From contig VMTE01000011.1 of assembly GCA_013791775.1 (NCBI GenBank), positions 1-64,000 of the forward strand: 64,000 nucleotides of DNA. The letters are read 5' to 3'. Below, one piece after another: positions 7,664 to 16,830 of the stretch. Position 1 is the first letter of the stretch; every line of letters starts with the position of its first letter. The translations under genes were made by a program, and so were the position numbers. The stretch is from Hyphomonas sp. (lineage in GTDB: Bacteria; Pseudomonadota; Alphaproteobacteria; Caulobacterales; Hyphomonadaceae). Under the pieces are notes generated by a model, which was given only the letters and a program-made list of their open reading frames with translations, ran no database searches and was not told the DNA's origin.

Positions 7664-9583
7664 TTACCGGAACGTATACTCCGCCGGCGCCGCCTCGCGC
7701 GTGCGGTTCCAGTAGTCGATCAGGCGGAAGGGCCAGTTCTGGGCGACGCGCCCGTGGCTGTTGCGGTACCAGGTGTTGGCCTCGGCGTAGCCCCACGGCA
7801 TTTCGGCATTGGCCGCATCGACCTCGGCATTGAACGTGTCGAACACGTCCCGCTTCACCTCGAAGGATTTCGCTTTCCGCTCCTGCAGCATCTTCACGCA
7901 GCTGACGATATAGTTCGCTTCGCATTCCGAGAAGAAGATGATCGAGCCGTTGACGACAATGTTCGTGTTCGGACCATACATGATGAAGAAGTTCGGGAAG
8001 CCCGGCAGGGTGAGGCCGAGATAGGCGCGGGCATCGCCGCCCCAGATGTCGTGCAGGGATTTTCCGTCCTTGCCCTTGATGTCCATTGGCACAAGGAAGT
8101 CGGACGCCTTGAAACCGGTGCCATAGATCAGCGCGTCGAACTTGAGGTCGCGGCCGTCCTGCATCCGGATGCCGGTCTCGGTGACCTGCGCGATGGGGCT
8201 GGTTTCCAGGGTGACGTTGTCCCGCTTGAGCGCCGCGGCCCAGACGCCGTTGTCACGGATCGAGCGCTTGCCGGAAATGTGGAAATCCGGTGTCAGGGCG
8301 GCGGTCAGGTCCGGCCGGCCCGCCGTCTGTTCACGGATGTATTGCTCGATGCCTTCGCGCAGGGCGGCCGCATCGGCGTTCGGCGCATAGTCGAGCCGGT
8401 TATAGGCGGGGTCCTTGACCAGATAGGCGAGCGGGCCGTCGGCCATCGCGATGAACAGGAAGAAGCGGTACCAGACCTGGTAGAAGGGCACGTCCGCGAG
8501 GAGGAGGTGCTTTCCGTCGGTGATATAGTCGTGATAGTCGGGCGTCGGCGCGAGCCAACCGGCGGTGCGCTGGAAGACCGTCAGATGGCTGACCTTCGGG
8601 GCGATCTCGGGCACGAACTGGATGGCGGAGCAGCCCGTGCCGATGACGCCGACCGTTTTGCCGGTCAGGTCAACCGAATGGTCCCAGCGGGCGGAGTGGA
8701 AGGCCGGGCCCTTGAACGTGCCAAGGCCTTCGATGTCGGGCAGCTTCGGCTGGTTCAGCTGGCCAACCGCGCTGATCACCGCGTTCGAGACGAGGGCGTC
8801 CTCTTTGCCGTCTTTCGTGCGGGTGCGGATGGTCCATGTCGCTGCGGCCTCGTCCCAGTCAGCGCCGAGGACTTCGGTATTGAAGCGGATCGACTTGTAG
8901 AGATCGTGCTTCTTCGCAACGCCCTGGAAGTAGGCGAGCAGCTGGTCTTGTGTCGAAAAGTGTTGCGGCCAGGCGTGGTCGGCCTCGAAGGAATAGGAAT
9001 AGAGATGATTGGGGTTATCAACCCGGCAGCCCGGATAGGTGTTGTCATACCAGGTGCCGCCGACATCGGCGTTCTTTTCGAGGATCTCGAAGGCGATGCC
9101 GGCTTCCTTCAGGGCGATGGCGGCCGCGATGCCGGACATGCCGGCGCCGATGATCACCGCCTTGAAGGTGGCGGCCTGCGCCCGGTCGAGGGCGATGCTC
9201 TTGCCGGGCTTCAGGTTTTCGCGCCCCTCCAGGGCAAGCTCGTGCATGGCGAAATTGACGTATTCGTCCGGGATGGGCTGGGTGGCGCAATAGTCCATCA
9301 TGCGCTTCAGGGTGGCCGTATCGGGCTTCGGCACGATCTTGCCGGTCTTCCAGTAGCCGAGCATCGCCTTGAACACGGCGTCGCGCAGTTCGGCCTTGGC
9401 CTCTTCGGAGAGGCCGCCATCCGGATCCCCGCCGATCGCCTGGTAGGCCGGCTGGTAGCGTTCGGACAGGAACGACGTGTCGCCCGTCAGGTGCACCAGC
9501 ACCAGCGCGAGGGTCGGGTGGTGGGCATGTTCGAGCGCGGCGCGCAGGCGCGCTTCGTCGTGTCCGGTGACGGTGTCGGCCAT
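7664..9583 (-). CDS. Flavin-dependent Baeyer-Villiger monooxygenase, HAPMO-like
   Basis: A 639-residue type I Baeyer-Villiger monooxygenase that should insert oxygen next to a ketone using FAD, NADPH and O2. It has an FAD Rossmann motif GAGMSG at residues 146-151, the diagnostic fingerprint FKGPAFHSARW at 290-300 (FxGxxxHxxxW), and a second nucleotide-binding site GVIGTGCSA near 312. The roughly 135-residue extension ahead of the first Rossmann motif and the total length match 4-hydroxyacetophenone monooxygenase rather than cyclohexanone monooxygenase. GGAGG lies just upstream of ATG 9583. The natural substrate is not indicated by neighbouring genes. Confidence 0.88.
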   Translation of the reverse strand: MADTVTGHDEARLRAALEHAHHPTLALVLVHLTGDTSFLSERYQPAYQAIGGDPDGGLSEEAKAELRDAVFKAMLGYWKTGKIVPKPDTATLKRMMDYCATQPIPDEYVNFAMHELALEGRENLKPGKSIALDRAQAATFKAVIIGAGMSGIAAAIALKEAGIAFEILEKNADVGGTWYDNTYPGCRVDNPNHLYSYSFEADHAWPQHFSTQDQLLAYFQGVAKKHDLYKSIRFNTEVLGADWDEAAATWTIRTRTKDGKEDALVSNAVISAVGQLNQPKLPDIEGLGTFKGPAFHSARWDHSVDLTGKTVGVIGTGCSAIQFVPEIAPKVSHLTVFQRTAGWLAPTPDYHDYITDGKHLLLADVPFYQVWYRFFLFIAMADGPLAYLVKDPAYNRLDYAPNADAAALREGIEQYIREQTAGRPDLTAALTPDFHISGKRSIRDNGVWAAALKRDNVTLETSPIAQVTETGIRMQDGRDLKFDALIYGTGFKASDFLVPMDIKGKDGKSLHDIWGGDARAYLGLTLPGFPNFFIMYGPNTNIVVNGSIIFFSECEANYIVSCVKMLQERKAKSFEVKRDVFDTFNAEVDAANAEMPWGYAEANTWYRNSHGRVAQNWPFRLIDYWNRTREAAPAEYTFR

Positions 9584-9758
9584 GGTGTTCCTCCGGTCGT
9601 GTTTTCTGGTTGGACGGATCGTCTCAGAGGCGGCCGGCTTGTCAAGCGGTGGCGCGGGGGCAGGGGAGGCAATCGAACTCAGGCACTTTTCATTCGCCGG
9701 GCGCTGCGTTAGACAGCCCGCCTCCGCGGAAATCGAACAAAACCAAGAGGGTCACGCC

Positions 9759-10514
9759 ATGGCCGGCCATAGCAAATGGGCGAACATCCAGCACCGCAAG
9801 GGCAAGCAGGACAAGAAACGCGCGGTGCTTTTCGCGCGCCTGTCAAAAGAGATCACGATCGCGTCGAAGATGGGGGGGGCCGATCCCGGCATGAACCCGC
9901 GCCTGCGCCTGGCGATCACCAACGCCAAGGGCGTCTCGGTGCCGAAGGACAATATCCAGCGCGCCATCGACAAGGGCCAGAGCGCCGGCGGCGCGGACTA
10001 TGCCGACATCCGCTATGAGGGCGTCGGCCCCGGCGGCGTCGGCATCATCATCGAGGCCTCGACCGACAACAAGAACCGCACCGCAACGGATGTGCGCTCG
10101 GCCTTCACCAAGAGCGGCTGCGCGCTCGGCACCACGGGCTCGGTCTCGTTCAATTTCGACCAGCTCGGCGAGATCGAATACGGACCCGAAGCGGGCAGCG
10201 CCGACGCCGTGATGGAAGCGGCGATCATGGCCGGCGCGCAGGATGTGGCGTCCGATGAGGACGGCCACTGGATCTACACCGCGCGCGAAGACTTTGCAGC
10301 GGTGAGCACGGCGCTGGCAGAGGCGTTTAGCAGCAAGGTGGAGCCGCGATCTGCGAAGATCATCTGGAAGCCGAAAGTGAATGTCTCCGTTGCCGGCGAC
10401 AATGCCGACCAGCTGATGAAGCTGCTCGATGTGCTCGACGAACTCGACGACGTGCAGAACGTGTATGACAATTCCGAACTGTCGGACGAGGAAATGGCGC
10501 GGCTGGCGGGCTAG
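9759..10514 (+). CDS. yebC: YebC/PmpR family translation or transcription factor
   Basis: A 251-residue member of the highly conserved YebC/PmpR family. It opens with the near-invariant MAGHSKWANIQHRKGKQD and continues with the KLFARLSKEI-like stretch VLFARLSKEITIASKMGG. Members were described as DNA-binding regulators and more recently as ribosome-associated factors (TACO1-like) that help translate proline stretches; the sequence does not decide between these. Start ATG 9759 follows an AAGAGG site. rpiB follows 29 bp downstream on the same strand. Confidence 0.95.
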   Translation: MAGHSKWANIQHRKGKQDKKRAVLFARLSKEITIASKMGGADPGMNPRLRLAITNAKGVSVPKDNIQRAIDKGQSAGGADYADIRYEGVGPGGVGIIIEASTDNKNRTATDVRSAFTKSGCALGTTGSVSFNFDQLGEIEYGPEAGSADAVMEAAIMAGAQDVASDEDGHWIYTAREDFAAVSTALAEAFSSKVEPRSAKIIWKPKVNVSVAGDNADQLMKLLDVLDELDDVQNVYDNSELSDEEMARLAG

Positions 10515-10543
10515 GGTCGCCGCCGTCGCGGAACAGGGGTATC

Positions 10544-10981
10544 ATGCGGATTGCCATGGCTTCGGATCATGCGGCCGTCGGGCTGAAAGCGGCGCTGGCG
10601 GATTGGCTGCGCGCGGAAGGCCATGAGGTCGAAGATCTGGGTACGGACGGCGAGGCGAGTGTCGACTATCCGGATTTCGGTTACCGGCTGGCCGGGCATG
10701 TTGCGGCCGGCAAGGCCGAGCGCGGCGTTGCGCTGTGCGGAACGGGCATCGGCATTTCCATCGCGGTGAACCGGCATCCGGGCGTCCGCTGCGCGCTGGT
10801 GTCCGAGCCGTTGTCGGCCACGCTGTCGCGCGAGCACAATGATGCCAATGTGATCGCCATGGGCGCACGGATCATCGGCATTGAAATGGCCAAAGCCTGC
10901 CTCACCGCGTTTCTGACGACGCCGTTCGGCGGCGACCGCCATGCCCGCCGCGTCGGCAAGCTGGGCCAGCCGCTTATCTGA
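10544..10981 (+). CDS. rpiB: Ribose-5-phosphate isomerase B
   Basis: A 145-residue RpiB/LacAB-family enzyme that interconverts ribose 5-phosphate and ribulose 5-phosphate in the pentose phosphate pathway. SDHAA at residues 7-11 is the phosphate-site motif. The catalytic cysteine is Cys65 in CGTGIGIS, and His98 lies in SREHNDANV. The C-terminus has the usual GGDRHARRVGK motif. It follows yebC by 29 bp and is probably cotranscribed. It could supply the exit route for ribose 5-phosphate made by the distant ribokinase at 57747. Confidence 0.93.
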   Translation: MRIAMASDHAAVGLKAALADWLRAEGHEVEDLGTDGEASVDYPDFGYRLAGHVAAGKAERGVALCGTGIGISIAVNRHPGVRCALVSEPLSATLSREHNDANVIAMGARIIGIEMAKACLTAFLTTPFGGDRHARRVGKLGQPLI

Positions 10982-11008
10982 TCTCCGGACAGTCGTGCGA
11001 ACTTGGCG

Positions 11009-12181
11009 TCAGACGCCCAACCCCAAGCTCTCGAGGATCGTCTCCGTATCCGCGCCCAGGCGGGGCGGGGGCAGGCGCTGGCTGTCTGCCGGGGTTTCCG
11101 AGAAGACGACCGGGTGGCGCATCGAACGGTACCGGCCGATGTCCGGCGCGGTCACCTGCTCGAAGAAATCCGTGGCCACCAGATGCGCATCGGTCAGCAC
11201 GTCGGGCAGCGTGTTGTAACGCATCGCCGGGATGTTCGCCTTGTCGAGCACGACGAGCCATTCGTCCGTCGTCCGCGTGGCCGTGACGTCTTCGATCAAG
11301 GCATAGAGCGCGCCGGTGTTTTCGGTGCGGGCCTGATAGGTGTTGAACCGGGGATCCTTGAAAACGTCCGGCAGTCCGCCGATCTCGAAGAAGCGCTCCC
11401 ATTGTTCGTCCGAGTACGGAACCAGTCCGATGAAACCGTCGAGCGTCGGGTAGGGGCGCCGGTTCGGGTTGACCGAGCGGGTATAGGCGAGCTTGCCTTT
11501 GGCGGGCACGAAGGTTTCGCCGTACAGGTTTTCGACCATGTTGAAGAAGGTGAAGCATTCCAGCATCGGCACCTGAACGAACTGGCCCTCGCCGGTCTTT
11601 GCCTTGTGGAAAAGGGCGGCGAGCGTCGCATAGGTGGCGAACAGGCCCGCCGTCTTGTCGGCGACAAGGGACGGCGCGTATTCGGGGCGCCCGCCGGAGC
11701 GGACGGCGTTGAGGTCGGCAAAGCCAGACGCGCCCTGGATGAGATCGTCATAGGCCTGACGGAATTCATACGGCCCGCCCTGGCCGAATCCGGCGCAGTG
11801 GACATAGACGATGCCGGGCCGCAGCGCTTTGACCTCGTCATAGCCGAAGCCGAGCCGCTCCATGCCGGCGAGGCGAACATTGTGGAAGAATACGTCGGCG
11901 GTTTTCAGCAGCTCCGTCAGCGCCGCCTTGCCTTCCGGCGTCTTGGCGTCGAGCGTCATCGAGCGCTTGTTGCGGTTCAGCGCCATGTAGATCGGGCCGA
12001 GATCGCCGGTCGGGGAGGCGCCGGCATAGCGCATCGTGTCGCCCTTGCCGGGCGGCTCGATCTTGATCACCTCGGCGCCGAGATCGGCGAGGATCATCGT
12101 GGCGAAAGGGCCGAGCACGACGGTGCTCATGTCGATGATGCGGACGCCAGCGAGGGGGCCGGTGCGGGGCGCGTCGGTCAT
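11009..12181 (-). CDS. CaiB/BaiF family (class III) CoA-transferase
   Basis: A 390-residue family III CoA-transferase, which moves CoA between carboxylic acids, or an alpha-methylacyl-CoA racemase-like homologue. The N-terminus LAGVRIIDMSTVVLGPFA and the LADLGAEVIKIEPPGKGD block are family signatures. The catalytic Asp is the one after Tyr144 in AYDDLIQG. I start it at 12181, where GAGGAG lies 8 nt upstream; the frame can be extended to 12319 but that would run into selO. Donor and acceptor acids cannot be told from the sequence. Its neighbours are not catabolic genes. Confidence 0.9.
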   Translation of the reverse strand: MTDAPRTGPLAGVRIIDMSTVVLGPFATMILADLGAEVIKIEPPGKGDTMRYAGASPTGDLGPIYMALNRNKRSMTLDAKTPEGKAALTELLKTADVFFHNVRLAGMERLGFGYDEVKALRPGIVYVHCAGFGQGGPYEFRQAYDDLIQGASGFADLNAVRSGGRPEYAPSLVADKTAGLFATYATLAALFHKAKTGEGQFVQVPMLECFTFFNMVENLYGETFVPAKGKLAYTRSVNPNRRPYPTLDGFIGLVPYSDEQWERFFEIGGLPDVFKDPRFNTYQARTENTGALYALIEDVTATRTTDEWLVVLDKANIPAMRYNTLPDVLTDAHLVATDFFEQVTAPDIGRYRSMRHPVVFSETPADSQRLPPPRLGADTETILESLGLGV

Positions 12182-12251
12182 GGGCGGGTCTCCTCGGAAG
12201 CTGGGGGTAAGTGCCTCGGGCGCGGCGCCCAGATCAAGGGCTTTCGTCGGG

Positions 12252-13643
12252 TCACAGCGCAAGTGCGCGGCGGGCCTCGTCGATGTGACCGGTCGTTGCA
12301 GTGAAGGCAGACCAGTCATCGCGTTCGGCGATGGGCGCCCAGAGGGATTCCACCTCTTCGATCACGAGGCTGACTGGCGCGGCGCGCTGGAAGTAGGGCA
12401 GGGCAAGGCGTTCCGCGCGAACCGGCGCGCGGGCCATCAGGGCGGCGCGGACGGGCTCGAAAGCGGGGTGCGCGTAGAGGGCGGCCTGCGGCGAGGCGGC
12501 GGCGCGCTGCGCGCTGGCCGCACCGGCGAACCAGTCGAAGAAGGTCTGCGCCCAGCCGGCGCCGCTGTCGGTCATCCAGCCATAGAAGGCCTGCAGGAAA
12601 GCGGTATCTGCCGCGCGGTCGCCCGTGGGGGCGAGGCCCAGCAGCGCATGGGTATGGCCTGTGAAGCTGTCGCGGTAGGCAGCTTCATAGGGCGCCAGCG
12701 CGCGGGCAAGGTCGCCGGCGTCCGCCAGCAGGACGAGGGCCGAGGCCAGCTGCTGCAGCGCCCAGCCGCCCTGAAGGGGCTGGCGGCCGAACCGGTAGAG
12801 GCCGTTCTGGTCGAAATAGGCGGCGGTGAAGTTCGGGTCCGACCGGGGCAGGAAGCGCCAGGGGCCGAAGTCGAACGTCTCGCCGGTGATGTTGAAATTG
12901 TCGGTGTTCATCACGCCGTGCACGAAACCGGCGGCCATCCACTGGCCGATCATGCGGCCGGTGGCGAGGGCGACCTGTTCCAGCAGGGCGCAGGCCTTGC
13001 GGGCCATGTCCGGGTCATCGGCCCCCGGATGGAACCCGGCGATGCAGTAATCGACCAGCTCGGCCATCGCCTCACGGTCATCCAGGAAGGCGCAGCGCTG
13101 GAAGGTTCCGAAACGCACATGACTGTGGGACAGGCGCACCAGAACGGAGCCGCGCGCCGGCGAGGGCTCGTCATTGCGCTGCAGCGATTCGCCGGTCTCG
13201 ACGAGGCTGAACGCCTTGGACGTGTTGACGCCGAGGGCTTCGAGGTATGTCGCGGCAAGGATTTCGCGCACACCGCCCTTGAGCGTCAGGCGACCGTCGC
13301 CGCCGCGTGACCAGGGCGTCTGGCCCGAACCCTTGGTGCCGAGATCGAGCAGCCGTCCGGCGGGATCGCGCACCTGGGCGAACAGAAAGCCGCGCCCGTC
13401 GCCGAGATCGGGATTGTAGGTGCCGAACTGGTGCCCGTGATAGCGCATGGCGAGCGGCTGGGGGAGATTGCCGGGCAGGGGCGTGAAGCGGGCAAAATGC
13501 TCCAGCCACGCCGCGTCCGTCAGATTGCCCAATCCCACCGCATCGGCCCATCGCGGGTTGCGCCAGCGCAACACTGGGTGTGGAAAATTTGCAGATGTGA
13601 CCGGATCGGCAAATTTTCCGGCGAGCTTCAGGAAGGGTGGCAT
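12252..13643 (-). CDS. selO: Protein adenylyltransferase SelO (YdiU family)
   Basis: A 463-residue pseudokinase-fold enzyme of the SelO/YdiU family, which in characterised members transfers AMP from ATP to Ser, Thr or Tyr of target proteins, especially under oxidative stress. Recognisable blocks are MRYHGHQFGTYNPDLGDGR, LDLGTKGSGQTPWSRGGDGR, LVRLSHSHVRFGTFQ and VHGVMNTDNFNITGETFDFGP, which carry the nucleotide and metal ligands (the DFG-like Asp is in the last). The enzyme shows no C-terminal CxxU/CxxC, as in most bacterial forms of this short length. The start at 13643 fits the family N-terminus better than the longer frame. It is divergent from the TonB receptor at 13867. Confidence 0.92.
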   Translation of the reverse strand: MPPFLKLAGKFADPVTSANFPHPVLRWRNPRWADAVGLGNLTDAAWLEHFARFTPLPGNLPQPLAMRYHGHQFGTYNPDLGDGRGFLFAQVRDPAGRLLDLGTKGSGQTPWSRGGDGRLTLKGGVREILAATYLEALGVNTSKAFSLVETGESLQRNDEPSPARGSVLVRLSHSHVRFGTFQRCAFLDDREAMAELVDYCIAGFHPGADDPDMARKACALLEQVALATGRMIGQWMAAGFVHGVMNTDNFNITGETFDFGPWRFLPRSDPNFTAAYFDQNGLYRFGRQPLQGGWALQQLASALVLLADAGDLARALAPYEAAYRDSFTGHTHALLGLAPTGDRAADTAFLQAFYGWMTDSGAGWAQTFFDWFAGAASAQRAAASPQAALYAHPAFEPVRAALMARAPVRAERLALPYFQRAAPVSLVIEEVESLWAPIAERDDWSAFTATTGHIDEARRALAL

Positions 13644-13647
13644 CTCA

Positions 13648-13743
13648 GTTCCGTTTTTGTATTTTATTGTGTTTGCAGGATATTCTGGCTGAACTTCGCC
13701 GCGCTCTGGCACGCTTCAATAAGTACGGGTTCTGTTTTTGTAT
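13648..13743. repeat. Short direct repeat in the selO/TonB-receptor intergenic region
   Basis: GTTCCGTTTTTGTAT (13648-13662) recurs as GTTCTGTTTTTGTAT (13729-13743), 14 of 15 identical, 81 bp apart. They lie in the promoter region between divergent selO and the TonB receptor and could be paired binding sites. No known regulator motif is recognised. Confidence 0.4.
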
Positions 13744-13866
13744 GCGGCACCGCAGCACACAAGCCCTCTTGCGACCGGTGGCAGACACATCAGGATGTAA
13801 TCCGGACCATTACAAGACAAGCGGCAAAAGCTTGCGGAAGGCCTTAACAGTTTCGGGAGGAAACAG

Positions 13867-16752
13867 ATGAAAACTTTCAAGGGAATGCTATTTTGTGCAT
13901 CCGCCATTGCGCTGAGCGGCTCGTTTGTCGCGCACGCCCAGGAGGCAGATGACAGCGAGCGCAAGCTCGGAACGGTTACGGTCACGGGGTCGTTCATCCA
14001 GGGAACACCGGAAGACGCCGCTCTGCCGGTGGATGTTCTCAGCGCCGAAGATCTGAAGCTCGAGGGCAACCCGAGCCTGACCGAGATGATCCGCAATCTC
14101 GGCCCGTCTTCGGGTGTGGATGGCCAGACCAACCAGTTTGCGTCAAACGGCCTTGAAGGCACGTCCAACGTCAACCTGCGCGGCCTCGGGCCGGCCCGTA
14201 CGCTGGTGCTGATCAACGGGCATCGCCAGACCTACTCGCCGTTCGCCGTGGGCGAGCAGGCACAGCTGTTTGTCGACACCAACATGATCCCGAAGGCGGC
14301 GATTGGCCGGATCGAGGTCCTGAAGGACGGCGCGGCCGCGCTCTACGGTTCGGACGCCATTGCCGGCGTCGTGAACTTCATTACCCGCGACGACCTGCAA
14401 GGCCTCGAAGTCGGCGGATCCTATTCCACCTGGGACGGCAACGGCGACGGCGATTATGATGTTTCCGCCGCGTATGGCATCCAGGGCGGAGACTGGAGCT
14501 GGGTCACGTCGGCCGGGTACCAGTACCAGTCCGAAGTGCTGTTCAGCGAAAAGGACTGGGCGATTCCGGACATCACCGAAAACCCGGTGGCCGGCTTCTC
14601 GTCGCTGTCGAACCCTGGCCGCTATGTCGCGCTCAGCGGCACCGGCACGGTTGCGGGCGCTGCGATTGACCGCGGCTGCGCGAATACCGGCGGTGTCACA
14701 AACCCGGCCAACGGGCAGTGCTACTTCCAGTTCACGCAGTTCGACAACCTGCAGGAAGAGACCAAGCGCTACCAGATCTTCTCGGAATACAACCGTACCC
14801 TGAGCATCGGCGATCTTCACATCGAAGCGCTGTGGGGCAAGTCGGAAGTTCCGTCCTGGAACACGTCGCCGTCCTATCCGCCGCAGGTTCTGACGAACCA
14901 GTTCGTGCCGGCCAACCACCCCGGCCTGCAGCAGTATATCTCCGACTATCCGGCAGATGCCGTTCTCGGCGCCGGTGTCGGCGCGCTGTATATCGGCCGG
15001 TCGTTCGGCTGGGGCGGGTTCCCGGGCACCGGGTTCTCGCAGGAAGGTTCGCGCGAGCATGAAACCTATCGTCTGGCCGCAGGCCTGAAGGGCGATTGGG
15101 ACAATGGCGTCAATTATGACCTGAACCTCGGCTATTCGAACGCCAAGGCCACGTCGCAGACCAATGATACCTACATCGTTGGCCTGACAGCGGCTCTTCG
15201 CGGATTTGGTGTGTGTGTGGATCCTGTGACGGGCTTCGACCCGGCCACCGGAACGCAGCCCTGGGTTTCCGGCTATGCCGGCTCCCTGGCCGCAGGCGTC
15301 GGCACCTGCGAATACTATAACCCCTTCTCGAACGCGATCGCGGCCAGTGCCGTGACCGGCCAGGCCAACCCCGACTTCACGCCGGGCCTGGAAAACACCG
15401 TCACCCTTGCTGACTGGATCACCGACTTCGGCTCTGACGTCGAAGTCACCAACGACCTGCTCGTCTTTGACGCCGTGTTCTCCGGCGCCAGCGGCATTCA
15501 GGCGGCAGGCGGCGAGATCGGCTGGGCTGCCGGTGCGCAGTTCCGCCAGGAAAGCCGCAAGGTGGATCCGAGCGATCTGACCAACCTTGCCGTCACGCCC
15601 GGACCGGGCGGCACGGGGGCGTTCTCGTTCCTCGCGGGAACGACCGCGTCGGATGCGGATCAGTCGATCTACGCCTTCTTCGGCGAACTGCAGGTTCCGC
15701 TGTATGACAACCTCAATATCCAGGTTGCGACCCGGTATGAGAACTATGGCGGAGACATCGGATCGACCTTTGACCCGAAGGTGGCTGCAAAGTGGGATGT
15801 GACGAATAACCTTGCACTGCGCGGTTCGGCACAGACCTCGTTCAAGGGCCCGACCCTGAACCAGCTGTCCGGCGTCGGCACCACGTTGCAGTTTGTCGCG
15901 CCGACCAGCGCCTTCAAGGCGGTGGACCAGTTCGGCAACCCGGATCTGAGCCCGGAATCGGCGTTCAGCTACAACTTCGGTGCGATCTTCCAGACCGGCA
16001 ACTTCAACGCCTCGCTGGATTATTACAGCTTCGACTTCTCTGATCCGATCATCGTGGAAGAGCAGTCGAACATCGTGGCCGCTGCCGTGGCCGCTTTGGC
16101 GACCGCGACGACGGACGATGACGCGATCCTGAACCGGATCACGTTCAACAACCCGCTGGCACCGACAGCCTCCTCCATCGCCCGGATCCGGACGAACGTG
16201 GTGAACGGTCCCGATATCAAGACCTCGGGTATCGACCTGCGGATCAACAATACCTGGGACGGCGCGATTGCCGGAGGTGACCTGACCATCGGTCTCGACG
16301 GTACCTATGTCATCGAATACCAGGTCGATCCGTACTTCGTGGAAGGTGTGGCGATCGGGGGCGGCGACTATGCCGGCCAGTTCAACCGGTCGAACTTCAC
16401 CCGCTCGCTGCCCCAGCTCAAGGCCAACCTGTTCGGCAACCTTGACCTTGGTGATCACAACCTGCGCGCCGTGGTTCGCTACATCAATGCCTATGATGAC
16501 GAACGCGGCACGCCGAGCCTGACGGGCGCCTTCACCGGCGGGCCGTCGCAGATCGACAGCCAGACGACGCTTGACCTGTTCTACAACTGGGCAGCGCCGA
16601 TGGACTTCGACTTCGGTCTCTCGGTGGTCAACGTCTTCGACCAGGATCCGCCGGGGGCCTATTTCGACACGGCCTACGATCCGTACACGCACAACCCGTT
16701 CGGCCGCACGATCAAGGTCAGCGTGACCAAGCGCTTCGGCGCCGGCAGCTGA
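13867..16752 (+). CDS. TonB-dependent outer-membrane receptor (961 aa)
   Basis: A large TonB-dependent receptor for active uptake across the outer membrane. It has a signal peptide ending near VAHAQE (residues 1-26), a TonB-box-like TVTVTGSF, and then a plug domain with the LNLRG-type block NVNLRGLGPARTLVLINGHR and the KDGAAALYGSDAIAGVVNF motif. A 22-strand barrel follows, ending in a C-terminal aromatic-rich strand (TIKVSVTKRF). The clean GGGAGGAAACAG ribosome site precedes ATG 13867. Its size and the plug sequence resemble the many large receptors of Caulobacterales for sugars or peptides, but the ligand is unknown. No transporter or hydrolase operon accompanies it; a strong terminator follows. 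Confidence 0.92.
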   Translation: MKTFKGMLFCASAIALSGSFVAHAQEADDSERKLGTVTVTGSFIQGTPEDAALPVDVLSAEDLKLEGNPSLTEMIRNLGPSSGVDGQTNQFASNGLEGTSNVNLRGLGPARTLVLINGHRQTYSPFAVGEQAQLFVDTNMIPKAAIGRIEVLKDGAAALYGSDAIAGVVNFITRDDLQGLEVGGSYSTWDGNGDGDYDVSAAYGIQGGDWSWVTSAGYQYQSEVLFSEKDWAIPDITENPVAGFSSLSNPGRYVALSGTGTVAGAAIDRGCANTGGVTNPANGQCYFQFTQFDNLQEETKRYQIFSEYNRTLSIGDLHIEALWGKSEVPSWNTSPSYPPQVLTNQFVPANHPGLQQYISDYPADAVLGAGVGALYIGRSFGWGGFPGTGFSQEGSREHETYRLAAGLKGDWDNGVNYDLNLGYSNAKATSQTNDTYIVGLTAALRGFGVCVDPVTGFDPATGTQPWVSGYAGSLAAGVGTCEYYNPFSNAIAASAVTGQANPDFTPGLENTVTLADWITDFGSDVEVTNDLLVFDAVFSGASGIQAAGGEIGWAAGAQFRQESRKVDPSDLTNLAVTPGPGGTGAFSFLAGTTASDADQSIYAFFGELQVPLYDNLNIQVATRYENYGGDIGSTFDPKVAAKWDVTNNLALRGSAQTSFKGPTLNQLSGVGTTLQFVAPTSAFKAVDQFGNPDLSPESAFSYNFGAIFQTGNFNASLDYYSFDFSDPIIVEEQSNIVAAAVAALATATTDDDAILNRITFNNPLAPTASSIARIRTNVVNGPDIKTSGIDLRINNTWDGAIAGGDLTIGLDGTYVIEYQVDPYFVEGVAIGGGDYAGQFNRSNFTRSLPQLKANLFGNLDLGDHNLRAVVRYINAYDDERGTPSLTGAFTGGPSQIDSQTTLDLFYNWAAPMDFDFGLSVVNVFDQDPPGAYFDTAYDPYTHNPFGRTIKVSVTKRFGAGS

Positions 16753-16778
16753 TACGGTCTGTCAGCGGACACAAACAG

Positions 16779-16812
16779 GCGGCTCCCGGAAACGGGGGCC
16801 GCTTTCTTTTTT
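16779..16812 (+). terminator. Rho-independent terminator after the TonB receptor
   Basis: A 10-bp stem GCGGCTCCCG (16779-16788) / CGGGGGCCGC (16793-16802, one G-T pair) with a GAAA tetraloop is followed by TTTCTTTTTT. Confidence 0.9.
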
Positions 16813-16830
16813 GGGGCGGGAGGCCCCGGC

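Noticed and set aside
7601-9712. A 703-codon plus-strand open frame
   Set aside because: It is the mirror of the Baeyer-Villiger monooxygenase gene, which has all family motifs on the minus strand.
14143-16692. An 849-codon minus-strand open frame
   Set aside because: It lies wholly antisense to the TonB receptor, whose signal peptide, plug and barrel motifs are clear. The antisense translation has Arg/Val-rich composition and no recognisable domain.
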